A stretch of DNA of 64,000 bases from Halopiger djelfimassiliensis. Lineage in GTDB: Archaea; Halobacteriota; Halobacteria; Halobacteriales; Natrialbaceae. The translations under genes were made by a program, and so were the position numbers. The stretch is taken from contig NZ_HG315686.1 in the NCBI RefSeq assembly GCF_000455365.1, positions 1 through 64,000 on the forward strand. Reading direction: 5' to 3'. Numbering within the stretch: position 1 is the stretch's first letter; each line of letters starts with the position of its first letter. Below the pieces are notes generated by a model. It did not search any database and was not told the DNA's origin. It saw nothing but the letters and a program-made list of their open reading frames with translations. Positions 1 to 8,886 of this stretch are shown here, piece after piece.

Positions 1-72
1 TACACTTAAGGGCAACGGATCGCAACCGCGCCGGAATCCGCATCCGGCGACGGTTCCGCGTACCTGAGAAGA

Positions 73-97
73 GACGCCCTATCCATATAAGGGCGTC
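73..97. terminator. Inverted repeat, possible terminator
   Basis: The arms GACGCCCT (73-80) and AGGGCGTC (90-97) pair perfectly around a 9-base A/T-rich loop. It is followed by a short pyrimidine-rich stretch. No gene is seen between it and the window edge, so calling it a terminator is inference. Confidence 0.35.
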
Positions 98-378
98 GTC
101 TTCTGCCGGCGGTAAGCCGGCAATCGGACGCGTGTCGATCCGTCACCCCTCAAGCAGCCCGATCGTCGGTTCGGTCCGAGACCGAAGCAGTCGGGGAACG
201 GATGTAGTGCCTACCTCCGTGCCGGGGAACGGCCGGAGGGAACGTGGCGGCGTGCGCCACGTCGTTCGCATTAGTATCGAGTGCCGGGTACATATATAAG
301 ACCGTCGTCTCGAGTGACGTCTGGCCTACGTTGATCATTCTCGCGGTACCACCAACCAGCGACGGCTCGAACGGATAT

Positions 379-402
379 GGGCCGTCCCCGACGGGACGGC
401 CC
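379..402 (+). promoter_or_regulatory. Perfect 10-bp hairpin upstream of the beta-propeller gene
   Basis: GGGCCGTCCC (379-388), a CGAC loop (389-392) and GGGACGGCCC (393-402) make a perfect G+C-rich stem-loop ending 47 bases before the start at 450. If transcribed it would be a very stable 5' UTR structure. It could also be an operator or the end of an upstream transcript. Nothing in the sequence decides between these. Confidence 0.4.
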
Positions 403-449
403 TGCCGGGACCACAGGGGGCTGGTTTTAGTCGGCTGGACGGTGGAGCG

Positions 450-1763
450 ATGCGTATGGATTCGTCCCAGAGCCATCAGCCACCGAAAACAGCGCCGAGC
501 GATCCGTTCGCCGACGGCGTCGACCGTCGCAGACTCCTCCGGTCGTCGGCCACCGCGGGGGCAGCGGTCTCACTGACAGCGTGTCTCTCCGAAGCTACCG
601 AAGGCGACGCACGATCGCCGACCGTGTACGTGTTCAACAACGGCGATCGGACGGTCAGCGTCGTCGACGCCGAGGCCGACGAACGTCTCGAGACGACCTT
701 CATCGGAACAACGGCGTCGTTTCCGGCAAACCAGTACGGAACGGGCGCGGACTCGACGTACGACGTGCTGTGGCTCAACGTCGACGGCGGCGTCCGCGCG
801 TTCGATCAGCAGACGCTCAAGGAGTTGACAGCCGTCGAAACCGGCTACGGGTCGAATTACCCGAACCTGACGCCCGACGAGGAGCAGTTGCTCGTTGCCG
901 CGGGCGGGACGACGACGATACCGCCCGAACCGGATCCGGCGTCGGAAACGCCGACGACCCACAGGTACGTCCGGGTCGACGCGGACCGAACGAGCGATGA
1001 CTTCGGATCGGTAACCGGCGAAATCGAAACCGAGTACACGGGTCCATGCGACGTGACGCTCGGTCCCGACGGCGAGTACGCGTTCGCGGCCGAAATCACA
1101 AACGAAACGCTGGCAGTGCTTCGTGTCGATCCGTTCGAGGTCGCTACCCGGGTCGACGTGGGCGAGCCTGCCGACGACGGAAAGGTGTTGCCGTTCATGT
1201 GTACCGCCTCGTTCGACGGCGAGCGACTGCTCGTCGAGAACGGAGAGGGGGAACTCGGGCCCGATCCGGATGTCCCTCGCAACGGGTCGGAAAGTATCTG
1301 GGACGTCTCCGATCCGGAATCGCCGGTCGAACTCGAGCGCATCACACGCGACGGCGGGTTGCCAGCCATGCCGATCACGAGCGAGATCGGACCCGACAGC
1401 GAGGTAGCGTATCTCTTCACCCCAGACGCGGACGCCGTGACGGTGGTGGATCTCGAGGCGCAGGCGGTCGACCGCGAACTCGACGTGGGTGGGAGTTCGA
1501 TCGCGGGCGCGTGGGGACCGCACCGGGAGAAACTGTACGTCCCGGTCCAGACGGCAAACCACGTGGCGGTAATCGATCACGCCCAGCGGGCGGTCGTCGA
1601 GACGGTCGACGTCGGCGAATCGCCGACGGGAGCCGTCGGCGGGATGGTTCGGCCGGACACGGACGCGACCCGGCGGGCCCTCGGATCGCTTTCGAACCTC
1701 GGTATCGACGTTGGGGGTCAGGAAGCGACCCACTGCCCGGCCGGGAACTGCTACTGCGGCTAG
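450..1763 (+). CDS. Tat lipoprotein with YVTN-type beta-propeller repeats
   Basis: This 437-residue protein is probably exported and anchored outside the membrane. A twin-arginine signal (R26-R28) runs into a lipobox L-T-A-C with the lipid-attachment cysteine at position 45. The rest has repeated strands of the form V-x-V-V-D typical of YVTN/40-residue beta-propellers (near residues 65-75, 340-350 and 380-395), so a seven-bladed propeller fold is likely. The last ten residues are unusual: H428, C429, C434 and C436 form a Cys/His cluster that could bind metal or form disulfides. ATG 450 follows a purine-rich GGTGGA; ATG 456 is possible. The ligand or partner is unknown. Confidence 0.8.
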   Translation: MRMDSSQSHQPPKTAPSDPFADGVDRRRLLRSSATAGAAVSLTACLSEATEGDARSPTVYVFNNGDRTVSVVDAEADERLETTFIGTTASFPANQYGTGADSTYDVLWLNVDGGVRAFDQQTLKELTAVETGYGSNYPNLTPDEEQLLVAAGGTTTIPPEPDPASETPTTHRYVRVDADRTSDDFGSVTGEIETEYTGPCDVTLGPDGEYAFAAEITNETLAVLRVDPFEVATRVDVGEPADDGKVLPFMCTASFDGERLLVENGEGELGPDPDVPRNGSESIWDVSDPESPVELERITRDGGLPAMPITSEIGPDSEVAYLFTPDADAVTVVDLEAQAVDRELDVGGSSIAGAWGPHREKLYVPVQTANHVAVIDHAQRAVVETVDVGESPTGAVGGMVRPDTDATRRALGSLSNLGIDVGGQEATHCPAGNCYCG

Positions 1764-1838
1764 GGGCAGGTCTCGCGGACGACCGCAAACGGGGACGGAA
1801 GCCGATACGGTTTAGCGATCGAGGCCGTACGGCTACGC

Positions 1839-2060
1839 ATGGATCGATCGGGATTCGTCAAACTCGCGGTCGTTGCGTTCGGGCTGGTCATTGCGAGTTT
1901 CTTCGTGCGCGGGTTCGGGCAACTCGTCCTCGGTCGGGACACTGCGGAACTGCTCCAGGCACCGTTTGCCCTCGTCGGGTTCGCCCTCCTCGTCTATCTC
2001 TTCGTCAGGGCGACGCTCGATGCGGTCGGAATCTGGGACGTCGAGAACCCGGACGCGTAG
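1839..2060 (+). CDS. Small two-segment membrane protein
   Basis: A 73-residue hypothetical protein with two hydrophobic stretches (about residues 7-30 and 40-60) that should cross the membrane as a hairpin, ending in a short acidic tail. It lies 44 bases upstream of hisD on the same strand and may be co-transcribed with it, but nothing links it to histidine synthesis. The acidic tail and clean hydrophobic segments support real coding. Function unknown. Confidence 0.6.
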   Translation: MDRSGFVKLAVVAFGLVIASFFVRGFGQLVLGRDTAELLQAPFALVGFALLVYLFVRATLDAVGIWDVENPDA

Positions 2061-2104
2061 GCGGAAGGAAACCGTTTTTCGACCGCCGCGCGAACGCGGG
2101 TGTA

Positions 2105-3400
2105 ATGAGTACGAGCATCGAGGTGCAGGAGATCGCCGACCTCGGGCCGGACGACCGCGTCGCGTTCTTCGAGCGCGATGCCGGCATCGAGGCAGTTCGG
2201 ACGGACGTCCGGGAGATCGTCGAGCGCGTCCGCGAGGAGGGCGATGTCGCCGTCCGCGAGTTCACGAGCGAGTTCGACGACGTCGAGGTCGGCAATCTCG
2301 AGATCACCGACCAGTGCGAACGCGCACTCGACGAGATCGGCGACGACCGCCGCGAGGCAATCGAGACCGCAGCGGACAACGTCAGGGAGTTTCACCGCGC
2401 CCAGCGGCCGGAGGATTGGCGACGCGAGTTCGACGACGGCCGAGAGCTGGGCCGCCGGTTCCGCCCGCTCGAGCGGGTCGGGGTGTACGTCCCCGGCGGA
2501 TCCGCCGCGTATCCCTCGAGTGCGATCATGGGGATCGTGCCGGCGGTCGTCGCGGGCGTCGACCACGTCGCGGTCGTGACGCCCCCGGCCGAGGAACTGA
2601 ATCCGGTGACGCTGGCGGCGATTCACGTCGCGGGTGCGGACGCGGTCTACAGCGTCGGCGGCGCACAGGCGATCGCCGGACTCGCCTACGGGACCGAGAC
2701 GATCACCCGGGTCCAGAAGATCGTCGGCCCCGGGAACAAGTGGGTCACCGCAGCCAAAGCCGAGGTCAGGGGTGACGTCGAGATCGACTTCCTCGCGGGC
2801 CCGAGCGAGGTCGTCGTCGTCGCGGACGAAACGGCTGATCCCGAACTCGTCGCGGCGGAGCTGGTCGCCCAGGCCGAACACGATCCGAACGCTTCGGTCG
2901 TCGCCGTTACCGACGACGACGAAACGGCACGGGACATCGCCGCCGCCGTCGACGAGCAAGCCAACGCGCGCGAGCGCGAACAAACGATAACCGATGCACT
3001 CGACAACGACGCAAGCGGCGTCTTGCTCGCCCGGTCGATGAGCGAGGCGATCCTCTTTACCGAGGAGTACGCCCCGGAACACCTCTCGATTATCGCCGAC
3101 GACGACGAGTCGATCCTCGAGCGGATCGATAGTGCGGGCAGCGTCTTTCTCGGACCGAACACGCCCGTCGCTGCGGGCGATTACGCGAGCGGGACGAACC
3201 ACGTCCTGCCGACCAACGGCGGTGCGCGCGTGACCGGCGGACTCTCCGTCGAGACGTTCCTTCGGTCGACGACGGTCCAGCGTCTCTCCGCGGACGGGCT
3301 GGCGGAACTCGGCGGGACGATCACGGCCCTCGCCGACGCTGAAGGCCTCGAGGCCCACGCCGAGAGCGTCCGCAAGCGACTCGACGACGAAAACCGGTGA
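2105..3400 (+). CDS. hisD: Histidinol dehydrogenase
   Basis: Catalyses the last two steps of histidine synthesis, oxidising L-histidinol through histidinal to histidine with NAD and a bound zinc. The 431-residue product has normal family length. Visible motifs are YVPGG (128-132), VGGAQAIA (184-191), GPGN (208-211), Q256-A-E-H259 (zinc ligands), E325-H326 in APEHL (catalytic pair) and D359 with H366 in GDYASGTNH. The reading frame is open far upstream, but homology begins at ATG 2105 and the upstream part is arginine-rich shadow sequence. No other his gene is adjacent, so this is a stand-alone locus. Confidence 0.97.
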   Translation: MSTSIEVQEIADLGPDDRVAFFERDAGIEAVRTDVREIVERVREEGDVAVREFTSEFDDVEVGNLEITDQCERALDEIGDDRREAIETAADNVREFHRAQRPEDWRREFDDGRELGRRFRPLERVGVYVPGGSAAYPSSAIMGIVPAVVAGVDHVAVVTPPAEELNPVTLAAIHVAGADAVYSVGGAQAIAGLAYGTETITRVQKIVGPGNKWVTAAKAEVRGDVEIDFLAGPSEVVVVADETADPELVAAELVAQAEHDPNASVVAVTDDDETARDIAAAVDEQANAREREQTITDALDNDASGVLLARSMSEAILFTEEYAPEHLSIIADDDESILERIDSAGSVFLGPNTPVAAGDYASGTNHVLPTNGGARVTGGLSVETFLRSTTVQRLSADGLAELGGTITALADAEGLEAHAESVRKRLDDENR

Positions 3401-3502
3401 TCGACGACGCGGTCGAGGTGTAATCGGCTGCTACACCGCGGAATGGTGGCCTTACTAATGTAGCGAGTGCCGTTAGATAGATCCGTCCCGGAGTACGAAC
3501 CG

Positions 3503-3727
3503 ATGCAACCGCGTGAGGTCGATCCGACCGACGGTCGCGTCCTCGAGCGCAACTACGACTACGCACAGAAGAACGTCCGCCTGCTTTCGATGTGGTACGG
3601 CTGTGACATCGAGCGGATGCTCGAGTTGCTGGCACGGCACGACATCGAACTCTCGAGGAACGACAGGCTGCAGTTCGGATCCTACTATCGAGCAGCGCGC
3701 CGACGTTCGGCCCGGTCGGGCGAGTGA
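3503..3727 (+). CDS. Conserved-looking small protein
   Basis: About 74 residues, without a domain I can name. The sequence is mixed helical, with a tyrosine-rich N-terminal half and a basic C-terminus. A GTG at 3467 would add 12 residues; I prefer ATG 3503. It sits between hisD and the Fe-S carrier gene on the same strand. Codon use looks genuine, but its function cannot be told from sequence. Confidence 0.55.
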   Translation: MQPREVDPTDGRVLERNYDYAQKNVRLLSMWYGCDIERMLELLARHDIELSRNDRLQFGSYYRAARRRSARSGE

Positions 3728-3861
3728 GTTTCACGGGCGGGCTGTCGGCCGGATCGACGACGGGGAAATCCCCCGGAGAGAACGTGGCAAGCAGGTTTCG
3801 GGGAACGGAGAGCGGTTCCGATGGCGTCACAGTTAACATCGTTGCGCCGGAAAGGGAACCT

Positions 3862-4236
3862 ATGAGCACGGACAGCGTAGACGGCGGGCAGGCTGAGACG
3901 CGCCCCGAGATCGAAGTAACCGAAGACGCGGCCGAGCAGGCGCTCTCGCTGCTCGAAAACGAGGGGCTCGATGACGACGAAGCCGGGCTCCGACTGTTCG
4001 TTCAACAGGGCGGCTGTGCCGGGCTTTCCTATGGGATGCGGTTCGACGAGGAACCGGACGAGGACGATACGATCTACGAGCACCACGATCTACGGGTGTT
4101 CGTCGATCCGGCGAGTCTGAAGTACATCGAGGGGAGCATCCTCGATTACGAGAGCGGCCTTCAGGCCGAGGGGTTCCACGTCGAGAACCCGAACGTCGTC
4201 AGCGAGTGTGGCTGTGGCGAGTCGTTCCGGACGTAG
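3862..4236 (+). CDS. IscA/HesB-family iron-sulfur cluster carrier
   Basis: A 124-residue A-type carrier that receives or delivers Fe-S clusters during protein maturation in the cytoplasm. The three conserved cysteines are present: C52 in GGCAGLSYGM, and C116 and C118 in the C-terminal SECGCGESF. The core fits the normal length of about 105 residues, with an acidic N-terminal extension of about 15 residues. ATG 3862 is chosen because the frame upstream of it is glycine/serine-rich and unlike the family. It has no other Suf or Isc neighbour here. ErpA-like and IscA-like cannot be separated by eye. Confidence 0.9.
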   Translation: MSTDSVDGGQAETRPEIEVTEDAAEQALSLLENEGLDDDEAGLRLFVQQGGCAGLSYGMRFDEEPDEDDTIYEHHDLRVFVDPASLKYIEGSILDYESGLQAEGFHVENPNVVSECGCGESFRT

Positions 4237-4312
4237 CTAAGACCGACGACGCCGATCGCCCCGACTGTTCGTCTCGTTATCGCCTTCGTGAAGCCGAGTG
4301 GAAGGCTGGCGG

Positions 4313-4513
4313 TTACTCCTCGAGTTCGAAGGCCACGGTGACTTCCGCCTGATACTCGCGGTCCTCGACGCTGGCGAGTTCGACGCCGAGTTCGTCGATT
4401 TCGATCCAGTAGAGGTTCTCGAGGGTCGCCTCCGCACGATCGATAGCGTTGTCGGCCGCCGCGTCGAAGCTTTCGGGACTCGTTCCGATCAGGGTGATCT
4501 TCTTGAAGACCAT
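4313..4513 (-). CDS. Dodecin, flavin-storage protein
   Basis: A 66-residue dodecin. The family forms hollow dodecamers that bind riboflavin, lumichrome or FMN, and in haloarchaea they serve as flavin stores protecting the cell from flavin photochemistry. The N-terminus ([11 protein letters not shown]) and the centre (Y35-W36-I-E) match the family. W36 is at the number of the tryptophan that sandwiches flavins in the Halobacterium protein. The long upstream extension of the frame is arginine-rich shadow, so ATG at 4513 is the start. It is convergent with the IscA gene and divergent from the aminotransferase gene. Confidence 0.93.
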   Translation of the reverse strand: MVFKKITLIGTSPESFDAAADNAIDRAEATLENLYWIEIDELGVELASVEDREYQAEVTVAFELEE

Positions 4514-4659
4514 CGCCCGTAGCGGTACACCGCCGTGGCTCTTGAATATATGGCTGTTGATAGCATGGGTCATTGAACGGGTGGGGCCGCTCCGAAAGCG
4601 GAGACGCCGTGGGCCGGTCCGCGTGAACGCTTTTGGGGATCCCCGTACCACGTCATGGC

Positions 4660-5862
4660 ATGCCGGACGATATCGAACGCACCGTGTCGGGGATCGGAGA
4701 GTTGGCGCCGCCGGAACGAACGCTGATGGGTCCGGGACCGAGCGACGTCCATCCGCGCGTGCTGCGGGCGATGAGCACGCCGCTGGTGGGCCATCTCGAT
4801 CCGGCGTTCGTCGAGCTGATGGACGACGTGCAGGCGCTGTTGCGGGAGGCGTTTCGGACCGACAACGAGTGGACGATCCCCGTCTCCGGGACCGGATCGG
4901 CGGCGATGGAGGCCGCGATCGGAAACGTCGTCGAACCCGGCGAGACGGTACTCGTTCCGACGAACGGCTACTTCGGGGGTCGAATGGCATCGATGGCACG
5001 GCGTGCGGGCGGCGACGTCGTCGAGGTCGACGCTCCGTGGGGTGAGCCGCTCGATCCCGGCGACGTCGCGGACGCACTCGCCGACCACGAGCCCGACGTC
5101 TTCGGGTTCGTGCACGCGGAGACCAGCACCGGCGTCTGCCAGCCGAACGTCGCGGAACTCACCGCGGCGGCCCACGATCACGACGCCGTGGTGATCGCCG
5201 ACGCGGTCACCTCCCTCGGCGGGGTCGAGCTGCGCGTCGACGAGTGGGACATCGACGTCGCCTACGCGGGCCCACAGAAGTGCCTCTCCTGCCCGCCGGG
5301 GGCGAGCCCGCTCACGCTTTCGGACGCCGCCATGGACAAGGTCCTCTCGCGGGACGACCCACCCCGCTCGTGGTATCTCGACCTCTCCTTGCTCGAGGGG
5401 TACTGGGGGGACGACCGATCGTATCATCACACCGCACCGATCACGAACGTCTACGCGCTCCGGGAGGCGCTCCGGCTCGTCGCCGAGGAAGGTATCGAAA
5501 ACCGGTGGCAACGCCACGAACGGCTGGCCGGCGCGTTGAAAGCCGGCATCGAGGCGATGGGTCTCGAGATGAACGTCCCGGACGAGTACTGGCTCCCGAG
5601 TCTGAACGCGGTCCGCGTTCCGGACGGGATCGACGACGGAGACGTCTGTACTGCGTTGCTCGAGCGCTACGACCTCGAGATCGCGAGCGGACTGGGCGAC
5701 CTCGATGGCGACATCTTTCGGATCGGCTGTATGGGTCGGTCCGCACGGCCGGAGAACGTGATCTATACCGTGACCGCGCTCGGTGACGTCCTCGAGTCGA
5801 TGGGTGTGGCCGTCGATCCGGACGCTGGCGTGACGGCGGCCCGACGAGCGCTCGAAAATTAG
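4660..5862 (+). CDS. Class V PLP aminotransferase (alanine-glyoxylate / serine-pyruvate type)
   Basis: A 400-residue fold-type I aminotransferase close to the alanine-glyoxylate/serine-pyruvate group. It begins with the family signature L-M-G-P-G-P-S (22-28), has SGTGS (76-80) for phosphate binding and D181 for the pyridine nitrogen. The Schiff-base lysine is K207 in [11 protein letters not shown]. The likely role is amino-group transfer between alanine or serine and glyoxylate or pyruvate; the exact substrates cannot be fixed. ATG 4660 lies 9 codons inside the longest frame and begins the acidic, family-like N-terminus. Confidence 0.9.
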   Translation: MPDDIERTVSGIGELAPPERTLMGPGPSDVHPRVLRAMSTPLVGHLDPAFVELMDDVQALLREAFRTDNEWTIPVSGTGSAAMEAAIGNVVEPGETVLVPTNGYFGGRMASMARRAGGDVVEVDAPWGEPLDPGDVADALADHEPDVFGFVHAETSTGVCQPNVAELTAAAHDHDAVVIADAVTSLGGVELRVDEWDIDVAYAGPQKCLSCPPGASPLTLSDAAMDKVLSRDDPPRSWYLDLSLLEGYWGDDRSYHHTAPITNVYALREALRLVAEEGIENRWQRHERLAGALKAGIEAMGLEMNVPDEYWLPSLNAVRVPDGIDDGDVCTALLERYDLEIASGLGDLDGDIFRIGCMGRSARPENVIYTVTALGDVLESMGVAVDPDAGVTAARRALEN

Positions 5863-5877
5863 CCGCTTGTACCTGTA

Positions 5878-6186
5878 TTAGGCCGATACTCGAGGTCCTG
5901 GCGGGGCACGTTCGACCTGATAGTCGTCCCCGTCGACGACGATGATCGCCCACTCGTAGTCCGGGTCGACGCTGGTGAGTCGGTCCTCGAGCGCATCGGC
6001 GTCCTCGGGCTGTGCGACGAAACAGTGAAAGTCGTCCGTCGAGGACGGTGGAAGCTGTCCCCGCTCGATGATCGTATTGACGTGGACGACTTTCCACGCT
6101 CGTTCGGCGCGAAACTCGGGACCGTTACCTTCGACCGTGTATCCAAGCTCTGCGAAGATCGACCTGGCCTGCTCGACGAGCCTCAT
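5878..6186 (-). CDS. Conserved haloarchaeal protein of unknown function
   Basis: A 102-residue soluble acidic protein without a domain I can name for certain. It starts MRLVEQARSIF and contains a W-K-V-V-H-V-N segment and a C-terminal W-A-I-I-V-V-D-G-D-D-Y strand that suggest a small alpha/beta fold. An upstream ATG at 6201 would add five residues. It is convergent with the aminotransferase gene, with only 15 bases between the stops. Confidence 0.7.
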   Translation of the reverse strand: MRLVEQARSIFAELGYTVEGNGPEFRAERAWKVVHVNTIIERGQLPPSSTDDFHCFVAQPEDADALEDRLTSVDPDYEWAIIVVDGDDYQVERAPPGPRVSA

Positions 6187-6375
6187 GTTAACAGGACCCA
6201 TTCAACACTGACTACGTGCGGAACCATCATAAATGTTGTTCCCGCGATGAGTCCGTGCAGTTCGGTCGAAAATCTCGAGTTAGGCCCGATAATGACGGTT
6301 TTTGTCCTCCCAGCAGCGGGATTAGTGGACGGTAATCACCTATTGCGGTGGCGTGACGAGCGGCTGGCGACCCTG

Positions 6376-6615
6376 CTACTCGTGGGCGGCGTCCCACTCG
6401 GTCGGTTTGCGGAAGTTCCCACACCGGTTGCATTTGATCCGCCCCATCGAGTCCATCGCGTTGTCGAAGCTGTCGCAGTTCGTACAGAACCAGCCGTACC
6501 GGCGATCGGCGTCCCGGGACTCGTAGGCGACGAGAAACGGCCCTTTCGACCCCGTGTCGCCGTCCGTGTCCGAGACGTATACCGTCACGCCCTCCTCGGT
6601 TTCGGTCGGTCGCAT
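6376..6615 (-). CDS. DUF5816-type small zinc-ribbon protein
   Basis: A 79-residue haloarchaeal protein with two CxxC knuckles (WFCTNC and IKCNRC) expected to hold one zinc ion. It also has the family-typical segments GSKGPFLVAYES and SFDNAMDSMGR. I recognise it as DUF5816; the role is unknown. Nucleic-acid or protein binding is common for such small haloarchaeal zinc proteins but is inference here. It is separated from neighbours on both sides and probably monocistronic. Confidence 0.82.
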   Translation of the reverse strand: MRPTETEEGVTVYVSDTDGDTGSKGPFLVAYESRDADRRYGWFCTNCDSFDNAMDSMGRIKCNRCGNFRKPTEWDAAHE

Positions 6616-6782
6616 GTCCTCCTGTAGCCATGCCGCCGGTAAATGATTGTCCGTCCGTCTCGAGCATCATTCGGGGGAAAACGGAGGGAGGAACCGCCGG
6701 CATCGACACAGGTATGCTATCCTTACACACAAGCTCCGGCTACCTGAAACCTTTACCCGCGCGGGAACCGTTCGGTCGCGTA

Positions 6783-7193
6783 ATGGCGCTGGTCGTGGTT
6801 CCCGTTCGATATCCGCTCACCAAACACTCGCGACGAACCCTCGAGCGGGCGATCGAAGTCGCGCGTGAGCGAGACGCAGCGTTGACCGTCCTTCACGTCG
6901 ACCTCTATCAGAACGGGAAGAAAGTCACGCGAATCGACCTGAAAACCGCCGTCGAGCGAACGCTCGGTTCGCTCGAGAACGCTCGATACGTCGTTCGGAC
7001 GGGCTTTCTCGTCGAGGAGAGTATCCTCGAGGAAGTGGCGGCCGAAGAGGCGGACGTCGTCGTCATCGGAAGCCAGCAGGCGAGTCGGCTGCGGCGGATC
7101 TTCCGGCGGTTTACCGACAATCCCGACATCGAACGGTATCTGCGGACACACCTCGACTGTGAGGTCATTAGGGTCGAAAGCGCACGCGCCTGA
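6783..7193 (+). CDS. Universal stress protein (UspA family)
   Basis: A 136-residue single-domain Usp with the alpha/beta nucleotide-binding fold: first strand V-V-P-V-R-Y, helix, second strand L-T-V-L-H-V-D, and the D-V-V-V-I-G-S segment. The loop after it (SQQASRLRR) lacks the usual G-x2-G-x9-G(S/T) ATP motif, so this member may not bind ATP. ATG 6783 follows directly on a stretch that is non-coding in character; the longer frame from 6630 is not family-like. It converges with a second Usp gene two bases away. Confidence 0.85.
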   Translation: MALVVVPVRYPLTKHSRRTLERAIEVARERDAALTVLHVDLYQNGKKVTRIDLKTAVERTLGSLENARYVVRTGFLVEESILEEVAAEEADVVVIGSQQASRLRRIFRRFTDNPDIERYLRTHLDCEVIRVESARA

Positions 7194-7195
7194 GG

Positions 7196-7636
7196 TTACT
7201 CGTTTTCGCCCGCCCCGCGGACGACGAAGACGGGAACCGAGGCGTTATCCACGACGCGTTCCGAAACGCTTCCCAGCGACGTTACCTTTTCTCGCGGGCT
7301 CTTCCCGCGGGTACCGATAACGATCAGGTCGATCCCCCGTTCATCGGCGTACTCGAGGATCGTCTTCGCGGGCGTCCCCTCACGGACGTGGCCGGTCGTC
7401 TCGAGTCCCGCATCGGAAGCCCGTTTTTCGACCTTTGCGATCGCTTCCTGCCCCTCTTCCTCGAGCGTGCGCTCGAGATCAGTGCTATCATCGGTGGCCG
7501 CAGCGGTGATGCGACTGTCGACGACGTACAGCGCGTGAATCGTCGCGTCGTTGGAAACCGCGATCGGAACCCCGTGGGCAAGCGTTTCGGAGATCGTTTC
7601 GCTGCCGTCGGTCGGAACGAGGATATCGTCGTACAT
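7196..7636 (-). CDS. Universal stress protein (UspA family)
   Basis: A 146-residue Usp beginning MYDDILVPTDGS, the classic first strand and loop. The ATP-binding signature is complete: GTRGKSPREKVTSLGSVSERV, with V-P-V-F-V-V-R closing the fold. Proteins of this type bind ATP and help cells endure stress, often as dimers. An ATG at 7714 would add 26 residues, but homology begins at 7636. It is tail-to-tail with the neighbouring Usp gene (two bases between stops). The MscS channel gene lies upstream on the same strand. Confidence 0.9.
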   Translation of the reverse strand: MYDDILVPTDGSETISETLAHGVPIAVSNDATIHALYVVDSRITAAATDDSTDLERTLEEEGQEAIAKVEKRASDAGLETTGHVREGTPAKTILEYADERGIDLIVIGTRGKSPREKVTSLGSVSERVVDNASVPVFVVRGAGENE

Positions 7637-7722
7637 CCGTCGATCGAGATCGTGTTCGGACGGGACGGTGATAAAATACGGCTCCCGGGCGTGAATTTGC
7701 AGCGCCATCGTCACGTCCGCCG

Positions 7723-8700
7723 TTACTGATCACCGGATTCGAACGACCGCTCTCCCGAGTCGACGGACGGATCCGACCGCAACCGGTCGGTGTCCGCACC
7801 GTCGACGGCCATCCGTGCGACGCCGCTCGAGTCGTCGAAGACGTGATGGCGGCGGGGGTAGGCGAACTCGACGTCGATATCCACGAACCGTTCCCGGACC
7901 GCACCCAGAACCGCCGATCGTGACATGGCCTGTTTGAAGGGATGGTCGACCCAGAAGTACAACTCGAGGACGATGCCGTTGTCCCCGTACTCTTTGATGG
8001 CACAGACCGGGGCTGCGGCATAGCGTGCACTGCCGATTCGGATGTCCGGGCCGCCGGTGATGACGGGATCGACGCTCCGTGCCGCCCGTTCGGCGTGTCG
8101 GCGCGCGGCTTCGAGGTCACTCCCGTACGTGATCTCGAACTCGACGGAGAGTCGCGTCCGTTCGTCCTCCGCGGAGTAGTTGATGACGTCTCGGGTGTGG
8201 ATTTCGGAGTTCGGAACGACGATGAACGTGTTCTCGAGGGTGAAGATTTTGGTATATCGGATCGTGATGTCCTCGACGAACCCCCGGTGGCCTTCGTCGG
8301 TGATCTCGATCATATCACCGATCTCGTAGGGTCGGTCGGTGAGGACGAACACGCCGTTCACGAAACTGCTTACGAGCGGTGCGAGCACGACCGCCACGAC
8401 GGCCGAGATGACGGTCACCGAGAGGAGGATCTTCGTGTTGCCGACGCCGAGGATGTTGGCGACGGCGGCGAGCGTTATCAGCAAGACGGCAGCCCTGACG
8501 CCTCGCAGGACGGTTCGGGTGACGCTCGGGCGTTCGATCCGTCTGGCGACGGTCCGACCGGCGAGGCGAACGACGAGTTTCGAAAGATACCACCCGATTA
8601 CGAAGACCGCGACGGCGAGCGCGAGATCGATAAGCGAAGGAATCCGGGAGGAGACGACCTGATCGACGTCCGTGATCGTCTCCTGAAAAGCCCCGATCAT
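7723..8700 (-). CDS. Small-conductance mechanosensitive channel (MscS family)
   Basis: A 325-residue membrane channel that opens on membrane stretch and releases solutes after osmotic downshock. Three hydrophobic segments lie near residues 20-40, 60-80 and 85-115, the last being the pore helix. The MscS beta domain follows ([12 protein letters not shown], then [14 protein letters not shown] and the VPNS segment), then an alpha/beta region and an acidic tail. The family length (about 290) fits. The start at 8700 is chosen because the 53 residues that could precede it are cysteine- and histidine-rich and unlike the family. Confidence 0.92.
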   Translation of the reverse strand: MIGAFQETITDVDQVVSSRIPSLIDLALAVAVFVIGWYLSKLVVRLAGRTVARRIERPSVTRTVLRGVRAAVLLITLAAVANILGVGNTKILLSVTVISAVVAVVLAPLVSSFVNGVFVLTDRPYEIGDMIEITDEGHRGFVEDITIRYTKIFTLENTFIVVPNSEIHTRDVINYSAEDERTRLSVEFEITYGSDLEAARRHAERAARSVDPVITGGPDIRIGSARYAAAPVCAIKEYGDNGIVLELYFWVDHPFKQAMSRSAVLGAVRERFVDIDVEFAYPRRHHVFDDSSGVARMAVDGADTDRLRSDPSVDSGERSFESGDQ

Positions 8701-8886
8701 GGCAACACACTCATGCCGGCAGTGGTTAAGGGTTCTGACCTGCTGTCCGTTCGGGACGACGATTACGACGGGAGAGTGTCCGTCCGCGCCGAACTGGGCG
8801 ATCGATCGAATAACAACCCGATTTCGAAAACAGGTGCTACTCGGTGCATAATAAATCATTTACCCGCCGGGATCGTACGGCCGTAT

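Larger units (their letters stand above)
1..449. other. Intergenic stretch with two hairpins, no convincing gene
   Basis: The small reading frames here are arginine- or serine-rich and not acidic, unlike real haloarchaeal proteins, so I call none of them. The stretch holds two clear inverted repeats. One is at 73-97, with 8-base arms and a 9-base loop, and could end a transcript arriving from the left. The other is at 379-402, with 10-base arms and a 4-base loop, just upstream of the first gene. Confidence 0.6.
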
